DNA from: Limnohabitans sp.
GTDB taxonomy: Bacteria; Pseudomonadota; Gammaproteobacteria; Burkholderiales; Burkholderiaceae_C
NCBI GenBank assembly: GCA_030729445.1
Contig: JANQXJ010000238.1
Location: forward strand, 1,227 to 13,042
Length of the DNA stretch: 11,816 nucleotides
Direction: 5' to 3'
A model generated the notes under the pieces. The model ran no database searches. It was not told the DNA's origin and saw only the letters and a program-made list of their open reading frames with translations. The position numbers and the translations under genes were made by a program. Numbering within the stretch: the first letter of the stretch is position 1; every line of letters begins with the position of its first letter. This document shows positions 5,179 through 11,211 of this stretch, in pieces.

Positions 5179-6699
5179 TTATTCTTCCGTGTGCATCAAG
5201 GACAGGCCAATGGCGCCGCGGCGACGCAACCAGGGGCTGGGGCGATAGCGTGGATCGCCATAGACCGTTTGCAGGTTGAACAGCACTTCCAAAATGCTGT
5301 CAGGCCCCAAGCGGTTGCCCATGGCCAGTGGGCCCATGGGGTAGGCCAGGCCCAAGGTGACGGCGGTTTCCAGGTCTTGCGGGCTGCAGATGCGCTGTTG
5401 GCAAATGTCGGAGGCGATGTTGACGATGGTGGCCACCACGCGCTGCGTGACAAAACCACCGCTGTCGCGGATCACCGACACGGCCTTGCCGTCGCGGGCA
5501 AACAGGGCGTGCGCTGCGTCGCGCATGTCGGCGCGGGTGGCGGGGTTGGTGGCCAGCACGCGGCGTTTGGTGGACGCATCCACAAACAGCATGTCGATGC
5601 CCACGGTGCGGGCCGGGTCCAGGCGCTCGACCACGGCCACGGTGGTGATGTCAAAACCCAGCGGGGCCACGAGGGTCAGCGCCTCGGGCGAGGGCGACGC
5701 ACCGGTTTCGATTTTGGCGCCCAGGTCCTTGAGCAGCTGCAGCAGCTCCATGCGGCGGGTGGCGCGGGGCGAGACCCAGACGGGTGGGATGTTCTCCAGC
5801 ACGGGCACGGGTGGTTCGGCGGGCACTTGCGCTGCGCCGTCCACGTATTTGTAGAAGCCTTCGCCGACTTTTTTGCCGACCACGCCACCGGCCAGCCGTT
5901 GGGCGGTGATGACGTTCGGGCGGTAGCGCGGCTCTTCGTAATACTGGTGGTAAATCGCTTCAATGACGTGGTGTGACACATCGAGGGCCGTCAGGTCAAA
6001 CAGCTCGAAGGGGCCGAGTTTGAAGCCGACTTGGTCGCGCAGGATGCGGTCAATCGTCGCGAAATCGGCCACGCCCTCGCTCACGATGCGCAGGGCTTCG
6101 GTGCCATAACCGCGACCTGCGTGGTTGACGATGAAGCCGGGGGTGTCTTGCGCTTGAACAGGCGTGTGGCCCATCTGGCGGGCATAGTCGGTCAGGCGCT
6201 GGCAAACGGCGGGGTCGGTTTTGAGGCCTGCGATCACCTCGACCACTTTCATGAGGGGCACGGGGTTGAAGAAGTGGTAACCCGCAAACTGGGCGGGGCG
6301 CTGCAAGGCGGCGGCAATGGCGGTCACGGACAGTGAAGAGGTGTTGGTCACCAACACAGCGGTCGTGGGCAACACTTTTTCCAGATCGGCGAACAGGCTC
6401 TTTTTGATGTCGAGCTTTTCTACGATGGCTTCGACCACCAAATCGCACCCAGCCAAGTCTTGCAGGCTGGTGGCGCCCAGCAGGCGGCTTTTGTGGCCCG
6501 CCACGGCTTCGGCCGTCAGGCGGCCTTTTTCCTGGAGCTTGTCCCATTGCTGGAACACGGCATCGCGGGCTTTGGCGATGGCTTCAGCTTGGGTGTCGTA
6601 AAGCCAGACCTGGCTGCCCGCTTGTGCAGCGATTTGGGCAATACCGCGTCCCATAGCGCCGGCGCCAATGATGGCGACTTGTTGAAATGCAAGGGTCAT
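5179..6699 (-). CDS. 3-hydroxyacyl-CoA dehydrogenase, long PaaH/PaaC type
   Basis: This is an NAD-dependent L-3-hydroxyacyl-CoA dehydrogenase (506 aa) that oxidises 3-hydroxyacyl-CoA to 3-ketoacyl-CoA. The Rossmann dinucleotide motif is IIGAGAMGRGIAQIAAQAG (10-28) and the NTSSLS segment is at 119-124. The catalytic dyad is His142 (GYHFFNPVPLMKVVEVI) with Glu154, and the conserved Asn is Asn192 (PGFIVNHAGRG). A 3-HAD C-terminal domain follows (about 187-285), with a second copy at about 413-500 (GGFVTQRVVATIVN...YPMGPLAMGNRLG). The doubled C-terminal half is what makes PaaH-type proteins about 500 aa long. I start at the ATG at 6699 (MTLAFQQVAIIGAG). A GTG at 6723 would add eight residues and has a partial AGG upstream, so it is a real alternative. 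It is the first gene of the five-gene block. Confidence 0.9.
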   Translation of the reverse strand: MTLAFQQVAIIGAGAMGRGIAQIAAQAGSQVWLYDTQAEAIAKARDAVFQQWDKLQEKGRLTAEAVAGHKSRLLGATSLQDLAGCDLVVEAIVEKLDIKKSLFADLEKVLPTTAVLVTNTSSLSVTAIAAALQRPAQFAGYHFFNPVPLMKVVEVIAGLKTDPAVCQRLTDYARQMGHTPVQAQDTPGFIVNHAGRGYGTEALRIVSEGVADFATIDRILRDQVGFKLGPFELFDLTALDVSHHVIEAIYHQYYEEPRYRPNVITAQRLAGGVVGKKVGEGFYKYVDGAAQVPAEPPVPVLENIPPVWVSPRATRRMELLQLLKDLGAKIETGASPSPEALTLVAPLGFDITTVAVVERLDPARTVGIDMLFVDASTKRRVLATNPATRADMRDAAHALFARDGKAVSVIRDSGGFVTQRVVATIVNIASDICQQRICSPQDLETAVTLGLAYPMGPLAMGNRLGPDSILEVLFNLQTVYGDPRYRPSPWLRRRGAIGLSLMHTEE

Positions 6700-6785
6700 G
6701 TTGATTGTGAAAAAACAAGGCACAGGGCCTGGTGGCAGGACAGTCCGTTCGTGTTGGCCGTGGCCTTGGCGGGCCAGACACCCAA

Positions 6786-6840
6786 GCGTTGATTATGGCT
6801 TCAGTCAGGTGGTTGCAAGGGGTTGACCGGGCATCAACGC
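6786..6840. repeat. 8-bp inverted repeat GCGTTGAT / ATCAACGC bracketing the candidate promoter
   Basis: Perfect arms GCGTTGAT (6786-6793) and ATCAACGC (6833-6840) are separated by 39 bases. One arm overlaps the -10-like element and the other overlaps the stop codon of the hydroxyacid dehydrogenase gene. It could be a pair of operator half-sites or a large stem-loop; chance is also possible. Confidence 0.35.
6792..6818 (-). promoter_or_regulatory. Candidate promoter of the acyl-CoA catabolism block
   Basis: On the minus strand a TTGCAA (-35-like, 6813-6818) and CATAAT (-10-like, 6792-6797) are separated by 15 bases, shorter than the optimal 17. They are about 90 bases before the first gene. 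The match is modest and I cannot test it here. Confidence 0.25.
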
Positions 6841-7850
6841 CGCACCTGCAGGGCCCCTGGGTTGACGATGTTGGTGGGCGTGCCCTTGATGAAGTTGATG
6901 ACGTTGTCAAATGCCGCGCCGAAATACAACTCATAGCTGTCTTTTTCGACATAGCCAATGTGGGGTGTGCAAATGCAGTTTTCCAGCCGCAGCAAGGCAG
7001 AGCCTTGCAAGATCGGTTCGGACTCGAACACGTCAACAGCGGCCATGCCTGGACGTCCCCGGTTGAGCGCGCCGATCAGGGCATTGGATTCGACCAGTTC
7101 GGCGCGAGAGGTGTTGACCAGCAAGGCCGTAGGTTTCATGAGCCCCAGGTCATCGCTGGTGACGATGCCCGTGGTGGCTTCGTTCAGCCGAAGGTGCAAG
7201 CTCAGCACGTCCGAGCTTTGAAAGAAGGCTTCTCGGCTGGTGGCTGCAGCATGCCCGTCCTTGACCGCGCGCACGCGCGATTCGTCGCTGCCCCAGATCT
7301 GAACATGCATGCCAAAAGCTTGGCCATAACCGGCGACCAGTTGGCCGATTTTGCCGTAGCCCCAGATGCCCAAGGTTTTGCCTTTGAGGACGGTGCCGAG
7401 GCCAAAGTTGGCGGGCATCGAGCTGGATTTGAGCCCCGATTGCTGCCATGCACCGTGTTTGAGGCTGCTGATGTATTGCGGCAACCTTCGGGTGGCCGCC
7501 ATGACCAGGGCCCATGTGAGTTCAGCCGGCGCGATAGGGGAGCCTACCCCTTCGGCCACGGCCACCCCACGCTCGGTGCAGGCTGCCAGGTCGATGTGGC
7601 TGCCGACCCGGCCGGTTTGGGCGATCATTTTGAGTCGAGGCAACTTCTCAATCAGTGCCCGATTGAGGCTCGTACGTTCCCGGATTAAGACGATCACATC
7701 GGCGTCTTTGAGTCTTACGGACAGCTGCCCAATGCCTTTGACGGTGTTGGTGTAGACCTTGGCCGGATAGTGTTCGAGTTTGGCAGCGCAGTCGAGTTTG
7801 CGGACGACATCTTGGTAGTCGTCAAGGATCACAATGTTCATGTCCACCAT
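6834..7850 (-). CDS. D-2-hydroxyacid dehydrogenase family protein
   Basis: This is an NAD(P)-dependent oxidoreductase (338 aa) of the D-isomer-specific 2-hydroxyacid dehydrogenase family, which interconverts 2-hydroxy and 2-oxo acids. The nucleotide-binding segment is LGIWGYGKIGQ (160-170). The catalytic Arg249 is in NTSRAELVES, Glu278 is in DVFESEP and His297 is in CTPHIGYVE, so the Arg-Glu-His triad is complete. The substrate cannot be read from sequence; phosphoglycerate dehydrogenase-like or glyoxylate/hydroxypyruvate reductase-like activities are both possible. I give the ATG at 7850 (preceded by AAGG), but the ATG at 7841 has GGTGG just before it and would drop only three residues. It lies 134 bases upstream of the acyl-CoA block on the same strand, so it may or may not share transcription with it. 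Confidence 0.88.
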   Translation of the reverse strand: MVDMNIVILDDYQDVVRKLDCAAKLEHYPAKVYTNTVKGIGQLSVRLKDADVIVLIRERTSLNRALIEKLPRLKMIAQTGRVGSHIDLAACTERGVAVAEGVGSPIAPAELTWALVMAATRRLPQYISSLKHGAWQQSGLKSSSMPANFGLGTVLKGKTLGIWGYGKIGQLVAGYGQAFGMHVQIWGSDESRVRAVKDGHAAATSREAFFQSSDVLSLHLRLNEATTGIVTSDDLGLMKPTALLVNTSRAELVESNALIGALNRGRPGMAAVDVFESEPILQGSALLRLENCICTPHIGYVEKDSYELYFGAAFDNVINFIKGTPTNIVNPGALQVRR

Positions 7851-7905
7851 TGTGCCTTGTCAGGTGCCGGATTGGGCACTGGGCAGTGCACATCATGCCG
7901 GTTTT

Positions 7906-7936
7906 GGGGCGCACGGGACGACTGGCAGTGCGCCCC
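7906..7936. terminator. 9-bp GC-rich inverted repeat after the small lexA-downstream gene (putative terminator)
   Basis: GGGGCGCAC (7906-7914) and GTGCGCCCC (7928-7936) form a perfect 9-bp stem with a 13-base loop, seven bases beyond the stop of the small gene read on the minus strand. The strong stem and position suit transcription termination, but the bases that follow in the minus-strand sense are AAAA, not T. A shorter repeat, GCACT-gggc-AGTGC, lies just beyond at 7876-7889. Confidence 0.45.
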
Positions 7937-7943
7937 CGGTGTT

Positions 7944-8267
7944 TCAGTGAGCCCGGTAGCGCGCTTCCATGGCGACCAGGCGATCGAGTTCAGCGCAGAC
8001 ATCGGCCATGCGTCCGGAGATCACCATCCGACCGGCTCCTGCCGCGCTCTGGCCACTTTCGTGGACATGTACAACGCGCAGGCTGGGTTGGCGTTTGGCT
8101 GGCTGAGCCTTGCTGTGGGATGGCATGGCGCAAGGTGCGGACCGAACCGCCCAAGCGGGGTGTGGGCGCACAGCTTCCCTTTTGGGCAAAGCCTGCGAGG
8201 GTGTGCGGGTGGAGAAGGAGGGCAGGTTCTTGAACAGACCTGATAGAGCAAGCAGAGCGATTCCCAT
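7944..8267 (-). CDS. Small uncharacterised protein encoded downstream of lexA
   Basis: This is a predicted 107-residue protein of unknown function. The ATG at 8267 is preceded at six bases by AAAGG, a good Shine-Dalgarno; a GTG at 8300 would add eleven residues. The protein starts MGIALLALSGLFKNLPSFS, mildly hydrophobic but not a convincing signal peptide. A Pro/Ser/Lys-rich, probably disordered middle follows (about 20-70). The C-terminus is better ordered: RMVISGRMADVCAELDRLV is a likely amphipathic helix and looks like a conserved tail. The codons look coding, mostly G/C-ending. It lies 111 bases after lexA on the same strand, so it might be read through from the lexA promoter, though an inverted repeat lies between them. 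No catalytic motif is recognised. Confidence 0.55.
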   Translation of the reverse strand: MGIALLALSGLFKNLPSFSTRTPSQALPKREAVRPHPAWAVRSAPCAMPSHSKAQPAKRQPSLRVVHVHESGQSAAGAGRMVISGRMADVCAELDRLVAMEARYRAH

Positions 8268-8273
8268 GTGAAA

Positions 8274-8278
8274 CCTTT
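8274..8278 (-). promoter_or_regulatory. Shine-Dalgarno of the small lexA-downstream gene
   Basis: AAAGG on the minus strand lies six bases before the ATG at 8267. It is the main reason for preferring this start over the upstream GTG, and part of the case that the gene is real. Confidence 0.6.
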
Positions 8279-8333
8279 CAAAAGCATGGAGGTTGGACAC
8301 AGGCAGGATTGATGGAGTAAGTCGTTGGCTTCA

Positions 8334-8352
8334 GGGCTGATGATCAGCGCCC
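8334..8352 (-). terminator. Putative terminator hairpin after lexA
   Basis: A near-palindrome, GGGCTGA-tga-TCAGCgCCC (perfect core GCTGATGATCAGC at 8336-8348, with one bulged base outside), lies about 27 bases beyond the lexA stop. No T-run follows in the minus-strand sense, so this is only a candidate terminator or attenuator before the small gene. Confidence 0.35.
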
Positions 8353-8378
8353 GCCACCTGAGGCCACGACTGAAAAAG

Positions 8379-9050
8379 TTACATGACGAAGGTGTTGCGG
8401 ATCAGGCCCACGGCCAGGCCTTCGATGTCAAAGGGCTCGCCGGGGTGCACCACAATGGTCGGGTAATCGGGGTTTTCGGGCAGAAGTTCGATGCCGGAGG
8501 CGGTTTTGTGCAGGCGCTTGACCGTGACTTCGTCGCCCAGGCGGGCCACCACGATCTGGCCGTTGCGCACGTCTTTGGTGGATTTGACGGCCAACAAGTC
8601 GCCATCCATGATGCCCGCGTCCCGCATGGACATGCCGCGGACCTTCAGCAGGTAATCGGGTTGCTGGGCAAACAGGCTGCTTTCGACTTGGTAGGTTCTG
8701 TCGACGTGTTCTTGCGCGAGGATGGGGGAGCCGGCTGCCACGCGCCCCACCAAAGGCAGACACAACTGACCCAAGCCAGGCAGACTCATGCTGAACAAAT
8801 CAGACGGTGCACGCGTGTTGCTTCGCGAGCTGCCTTTGAGGCGAATGCCGCGTGATGTGCCGCTGACCAACTCGATGGCGCCTTTGCGTGCCAGGGCCTT
8901 GAGGTGCTCTTCGGCGGCGTTGGCTGATTTGAAGCCCAGCACGCTGGCAATTTCAGCGCGGGTCGGGGGCGCACCGGTGTTGGCAATGGTGTTCTGGATC
9001 AGTTCCAGAATTTCTTGTTGGCGGGCGGTGAGTTTGGGGCTGTCGGTCAA
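8379..9050 (-). CDS. lexA: LexA repressor, SOS response regulator and self-cleaving protease
   Basis: This is the transcriptional repressor of the SOS regulon; RecA-ssDNA filaments stimulate its self-cleavage. The 223-residue product has an N-terminal winged helix (KLTARQQEILELIQ, then PPTRAEIASVLGFKSANAAEEHLKAL, about 6-53). The scissile Ala106-Gly107 is in GRVAAGSP. The catalytic Ser141 (VRGMSM) and Lys178 (VTVKRL) form the dyad, so cleavage and protease functions look intact. It is a little longer than E. coli LexA (202 aa), with a longer linker around 73-95. The start is TTG at 9050, chosen because AGGAGA lies five bases upstream and the sequence from there aligns with the family N-terminus. 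A perfect SOS box over the promoter indicates autoregulation. The small uncharacterised gene follows on the same strand. Confidence 0.97.
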   Translation of the reverse strand: MTDSPKLTARQQEILELIQNTIANTGAPPTRAEIASVLGFKSANAAEEHLKALARKGAIELVSGTSRGIRLKGSSRSNTRAPSDLFSMSLPGLGQLCLPLVGRVAAGSPILAQEHVDRTYQVESSLFAQQPDYLLKVRGMSMRDAGIMDGDLLAVKSTKDVRNGQIVVARLGDEVTVKRLHKTASGIELLPENPDYPTIVVHPGEPFDIEGLAVGLIRNTFVM

Positions 9051-9055
9051 GGCGG

Positions 9056-9061
9056 TCTCCT
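9056..9061 (-). promoter_or_regulatory. Shine-Dalgarno supporting the lexA TTG start
   Basis: AGGAGA on the minus strand lies five bases before the TTG at 9050. It fixes a non-ATG start that would otherwise be doubtful. Confidence 0.75.
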
Positions 9062-9094
9062 GGTGGGGACTGGGGCTGTTGTTTCATCCAGTGA

Positions 9095-9110
9095 CTGTAT
9101 TTTTAAACAG
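9095..9110. promoter_or_regulatory. LexA-binding SOS box (CTGT-N8-ACAG)
   Basis: CTGTATTTTTAAACAG is a perfect match to the CTGT-N8-ACAG LexA consensus with an AT-rich centre. It lies 45-60 bases upstream of the lexA start and overlaps the -10-like element, the classical arrangement for lexA autorepression. Confidence 0.93.
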
Positions 9111-9127
9111 TTTTCCCGGTTGTGCAA
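9100..9127 (-). promoter_or_regulatory. lexA promoter
   Basis: On the minus strand TTGCAC (-35, 9122-9127) and TAAAAA (-10, 9100-9105) are 16 bases apart. The SOS box covers the -10, so bound LexA would block RNA polymerase. An alternative -10 reading, AAAAAT, gives 17-base spacing. Confidence 0.6.
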
Positions 9128-9308
9128 GCTTGATGTGCAAAAAACCCAGAAATTCAATCTGAACGGGGAGGCCCGTGCGACGAAGCCGTGGGCATCTAAA
9201 GGGGTATCCCGCAGAGCCAGAGGGCGCTGAAGAGCAGTATCTGAGAGCGATACCTTAGCCAGCCAGAGTGGCATATTTGGCGGCAAGGTGTGTCGCCCAC
9301 CAACAACA
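9128..9308. other. Gene-free part of the lexA-adk intergenic region
   Basis: Between the lexA promoter and the adk terminator I see no supported gene. A 79-codon minus-strand frame (9047-9286) crosses this stretch but would overlap the lexA start, the SOS box and the promoter, and has no recognisable protein character. Weak inverted repeats such as GTATC-tgagagc-GATAC (9237-9253) are present, without clear meaning. Confidence 0.5.
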
Positions 9309-9328
9309 AAGCCCCTGAAAAGGGGCTT
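9309..9328 (-). terminator. Rho-independent terminator of adk
   Basis: An 8-bp stem, AAGCCCCT-gaaa-AGGGGCTT, has a tight 4-base loop. Read on the minus strand it ends GGGGCTTTGTTGTT, a T-rich tail, about 35 bases after the adk stop. This is the best intrinsic terminator in the window and closes the lpxK-kdsB-adk run before lexA. Confidence 0.85.
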
Positions 9329-9364
9329 GTGGTGTGGGTGCAGCCTGTTGCTGCAGATGGCGGT

Positions 9365-10021
9365 TTATTGGGCCAATGCCGCGAAGGCGCGCGTGGTGAT
9401 GTCTTCCACACTCCCAGTGCCGCTGATGGCACGGTACTTGGGGGCAGAGGCGGCGTCGGCTTGGGCCCAGTTGGCATAGTAGTCCACCAAAGGGCGGGTC
9501 TGGTCGCTGTAGACCTGAAGACGTTTTTGCACCGTTTCTTCTTGGTCATCTGCACGTTGCACCAAGGGCTCGCCGGTCACGTCATCCACACCGGCCACTT
9601 TGGGCGGATTGAACTTGACGTGGTAGGTGCGACCCGAAGCAGGGTGAGAGCGTCGGCCGCTCATGCGTTCAATGATGGCGTCAAAGGGCACGTCGATTTC
9701 AAGCACATAGTCAAGTTTGACGCCTGCAGCCTTCATGGCGTCGGCCTGGGGAATGGTGCGGGGGAAGCCGTCAAACAGGAAGCCGTTGGCGCAGTCGGCC
9801 TGTGCGATGCGCTCCTTGACCAAGTTGATGATCAGGTCGTCGCTGACCAGACCGCCTGATTCCATGACGGCTTTGGCCTGCAGGCCCAGCGGGGTGCCTG
9901 CCTTAACGGCAGCGCGGAGCATGTCGCCAGTCGAAATTTGGGGGATGTTGTATTTCTGGCAAATGAATGTGGCTTGGGTGCCTTTGCCCGCGCCGGGTGC
10001 GCCCAACAAAATCAGTCTCAT
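9365..10021 (-). CDS. adk: Adenylate kinase
   Basis: This enzyme catalyses ATP + AMP to 2 ADP and is essential for cytoplasmic adenylate balance. The 218-residue product has the P-loop GAPGAGKGT (7-15), the AMP-binding region QISTGDMLRAA (28-38) and the core motif GFLFDGFPRT (80-89). The long-form LID domain is at about 122-159 (GRRSHPASGRTYHVKFNPP...VQRADD) and lacks the zinc-binding cysteines seen in Gram-positive forms. The ATG at 10021 has AAGGA six bases upstream. It lies 106 bases downstream of kdsB, with an inverted repeat and a short overlapping open frame in its leader, and has its own terminator. Confidence 0.98.
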   Translation of the reverse strand: MRLILLGAPGAGKGTQATFICQKYNIPQISTGDMLRAAVKAGTPLGLQAKAVMESGGLVSDDLIINLVKERIAQADCANGFLFDGFPRTIPQADAMKAAGVKLDYVLEIDVPFDAIIERMSGRRSHPASGRTYHVKFNPPKVAGVDDVTGEPLVQRADDQEETVQKRLQVYSDQTRPLVDYYANWAQADAASAPKYRAISGTGSVEDITTRAFAALAQ

Positions 10022-10077
10022 GGAAGTTCCTTATCGCTTGTCATGGAGTGGGTCTGCCGGGTCTCGATGGGGCCCAT
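10018..10077 (-). CDS. Possible short leader ORF overlapping the adk start (ATGA)
   Basis: An open frame from the ATG at 10077 encodes 19 residues, MGPIETRQTHSMTSDKELP. Its TGA (10018-10020) overlaps the adk ATG in an ATGA arrangement; a shorter version begins at the ATG at 10044 (MTSDKELP). The same frame is open without a start further upstream, through the end of kdsB. Many codons end in G or C, as in real genes here. Neither ATG has a good Shine-Dalgarno. It could be a translationally coupled leader peptide or a chance open frame. Confidence 0.2.
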   Translation of the reverse strand: MGPIETRQTHSMTSDKELP

Positions 10078-10089
10078 GGTGTGGCAGAC
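10052..10089 (-). promoter_or_regulatory. Nested inverted repeat in the kdsB-adk gap (adk leader)
   Basis: A perfect 7-bp outer repeat, GTCTGCC (10052-10058) and GGCAGAC (10083-10089), encloses a smaller one built on ATGG-CCAT. It starts about 38 bases after the kdsB stop. It could be a transcription attenuator or an mRNA structure affecting adk. No T-run follows. Confidence 0.35.
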
Positions 10090-10099
10090 GACTTTCTTG

Positions 10100-10105
10100 A
10101 GAATA
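10100..10105 (-). promoter_or_regulatory. Candidate extended -10 element for adk
   Basis: The minus strand reads TGATATTCT, i.e. TG-N-TATTCT, an extended -10-like sequence about 80 bases before the adk ATG. No convincing -35 lies at the expected distance, so this is weak. Confidence 0.22.
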
Positions 10106-10127
10106 TCACGCGAGTCTCTTTCCAGAC

Positions 10128-10922
10128 TTACGCCCCGAGCAGGGCGCGAACGCGTTGTAAATCTTCAGGTGTGTCGACCCCAGGACCTGGGGCAAGCTCG
10201 GTGGTGTGCACAGCAATGCGGTGCCCATGCCAAAGGGCGCGCAGCTGCTCCAGGGACTCCATCTGCTCGATGGGGGCCGGTGGCAGTTGGGGAAATTCCG
10301 CCAGAAAACCCGCACGGTAAGCGTAAATGCCCACATGCCTCAGAGGGGCCGGGCTGGGCAGTTCGGTGAATTGCGCGCCGCTCGGATACGTTGCACTTTG
10401 CCCATCGCGCCACCAGGGGATGGGCGCACGGCTGAAGTAAAGCGCCATCTGGCGGGCGTCAGTGACCACTTTGACCACGTTCGGGTTGCAGAAGTCGGCC
10501 AGCTGACTGATGGGGTGGGCGGCGGTGCTCATGCTGGCCTCGGGCCGCTCGCTGAGCAACTGCGCCACCTGGTCAATCAGGCTGGGCTCCATCAAGGGCT
10601 CGTCGCCTTGCACATTAACCACCACGGCCTCATCGCTCAGGCCCAACAGTTGGCATGCTTCGGCCAAACGGTCGCTGCCGCTGACGTGGTCTTGCCGCGT
10701 CAAAAGGGCTTGTACGCCATGGGCTTCGCAGGCGGCCACGATGCGCTCATCATCGGCGGCGACCACCACTTGGCGGGCTTGACTGAGCATAGCGCGCTGG
10801 GCCACCCGCACGACCATGGGGAGCCCAGCGATGTCGGCCAGGGGTTTGTTCGGCAAGCGGCTGGACGCCATGCGCGCCGGGATCAGAACGTTGAAGTCGT
10901 TGTGGTGGGGGGCCTGGCGCAT
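10128..10922 (-). CDS. kdsB: 3-deoxy-manno-octulosonate cytidylyltransferase (CMP-KDO synthetase)
   Basis: This enzyme activates KDO with CTP to CMP-KDO for inner-core lipopolysaccharide synthesis in the cytoplasm. The 264-residue product has the nucleotide-binding signature VLIPARMASSRLPNKPL (12-28), HVSGSDRLAEA (79-89), NVQGDEPLMEP (103-113) and a C-terminal region LRHVGIYAYR...GVDTPEDL characteristic of KdsB. The length is normal (about 250-265). The start ATG at 10922 follows the Trm112-like stop by ten bases, with GAAAG upstream, implying translational coupling. The order lpxK - Trm112-like - kdsB - adk is familiar in Burkholderiales and places it in an envelope-biosynthesis operon. Confidence 0.97.
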   Translation of the reverse strand: MRQAPHHNDFNVLIPARMASSRLPNKPLADIAGLPMVVRVAQRAMLSQARQVVVAADDERIVAACEAHGVQALLTRQDHVSGSDRLAEACQLLGLSDEAVVVNVQGDEPLMEPSLIDQVAQLLSERPEASMSTAAHPISQLADFCNPNVVKVVTDARQMALYFSRAPIPWWRDGQSATYPSGAQFTELPSPAPLRHVGIYAYRAGFLAEFPQLPPAPIEQMESLEQLRALWHGHRIAVHTTELAPGPGVDTPEDLQRVRALLGA

Positions 10923-10932
10923 GCGAGGGCTT

Positions 10933-11139
10933 TCAGAGCGGGGGGCGCAAAGCAGCGAGTTTGTCGATTTCCTCGTCGCTCAAGGTGCGCGCTTCGTTTT
11001 CGAGCAAGATGGGGATACCCTTGCGCACAGGGTAGGCCAGCCGGGCGCTGCGCGAGAGCAGCTCCTGGTTTTCGCGGTCAAAATCCAGCGGTCCTTTGGT
11101 GACCGGGCAGACCAGCAATTCAAGCAGTTTGGTGTCCAT
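10933..11139 (-). CDS. Trm112 family / UPF0434 (YcaR-like) small protein
   Basis: This is a 68-residue protein starting MDTKLLELLVCPVTKGPL and containing LAYPVRKGIPILLENEAR, the standard UPF0434/YcaR signature. The family resembles Trm112, a small partner subunit of methyltransferases in eukaryotes and archaea; its bacterial role is not well defined. Only one cysteine (Cys11) remains, so a Trm112-like four-cysteine zinc site is not present. The start is the ATG at 11139, because residues encoded further upstream, up to a possible start at 11178, do not resemble the family. It sits between lpxK (72-base gap) and kdsB (ten-base gap), its usual position in many proteobacteria. Confidence 0.93.
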   Translation of the reverse strand: MDTKLLELLVCPVTKGPLDFDRENQELLSRSARLAYPVRKGIPILLENEARTLSDEEIDKLAALRPPL

Positions 11140-11211
11140 GGGGCAATGATAACGGCGCAGGGCCCGGCGAGCAGGCATTGTCAGTGGCTGAAAGCGGTGC
11201 GGATGGTGCTT

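Noticed and set aside
4747..5976. 409-codon plus-strand open frame
   Set aside because: It is antisense across the enoyl-CoA hydratase and 3-hydroxyacyl-CoA dehydrogenase genes, both well supported, and has no recognisable protein features.
1122..6699. Phenylacetate (paa) degradation cluster
   Set aside because: Only PaaH-like and PaaG-like proteins are present; no paaABCDE oxygenase, paaK ligase or paaZ is seen, so a paa assignment is not supported.
6823..6837. Fnr-like TTGA...TCAA site
   Set aside because: The half-sites are seven bases apart instead of the six needed for TTGAT-N4-ATCAA, and it falls on the end of a coding sequence.
6732..7688. 318-codon plus-strand open frame
   Set aside because: It is antisense to the D-2-hydroxyacid dehydrogenase, whose catalytic Arg, Glu and His are all visible.
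9047..9286. 79-codon minus-strand frame upstream of lexA
   Set aside because: It would overlap the lexA start, SOS box and promoter, and its translation has no conserved character.
10206..11102. 298-codon plus-strand open frame
   Set aside because: It is antisense to kdsB and the Trm112-like gene, both certain from motifs.
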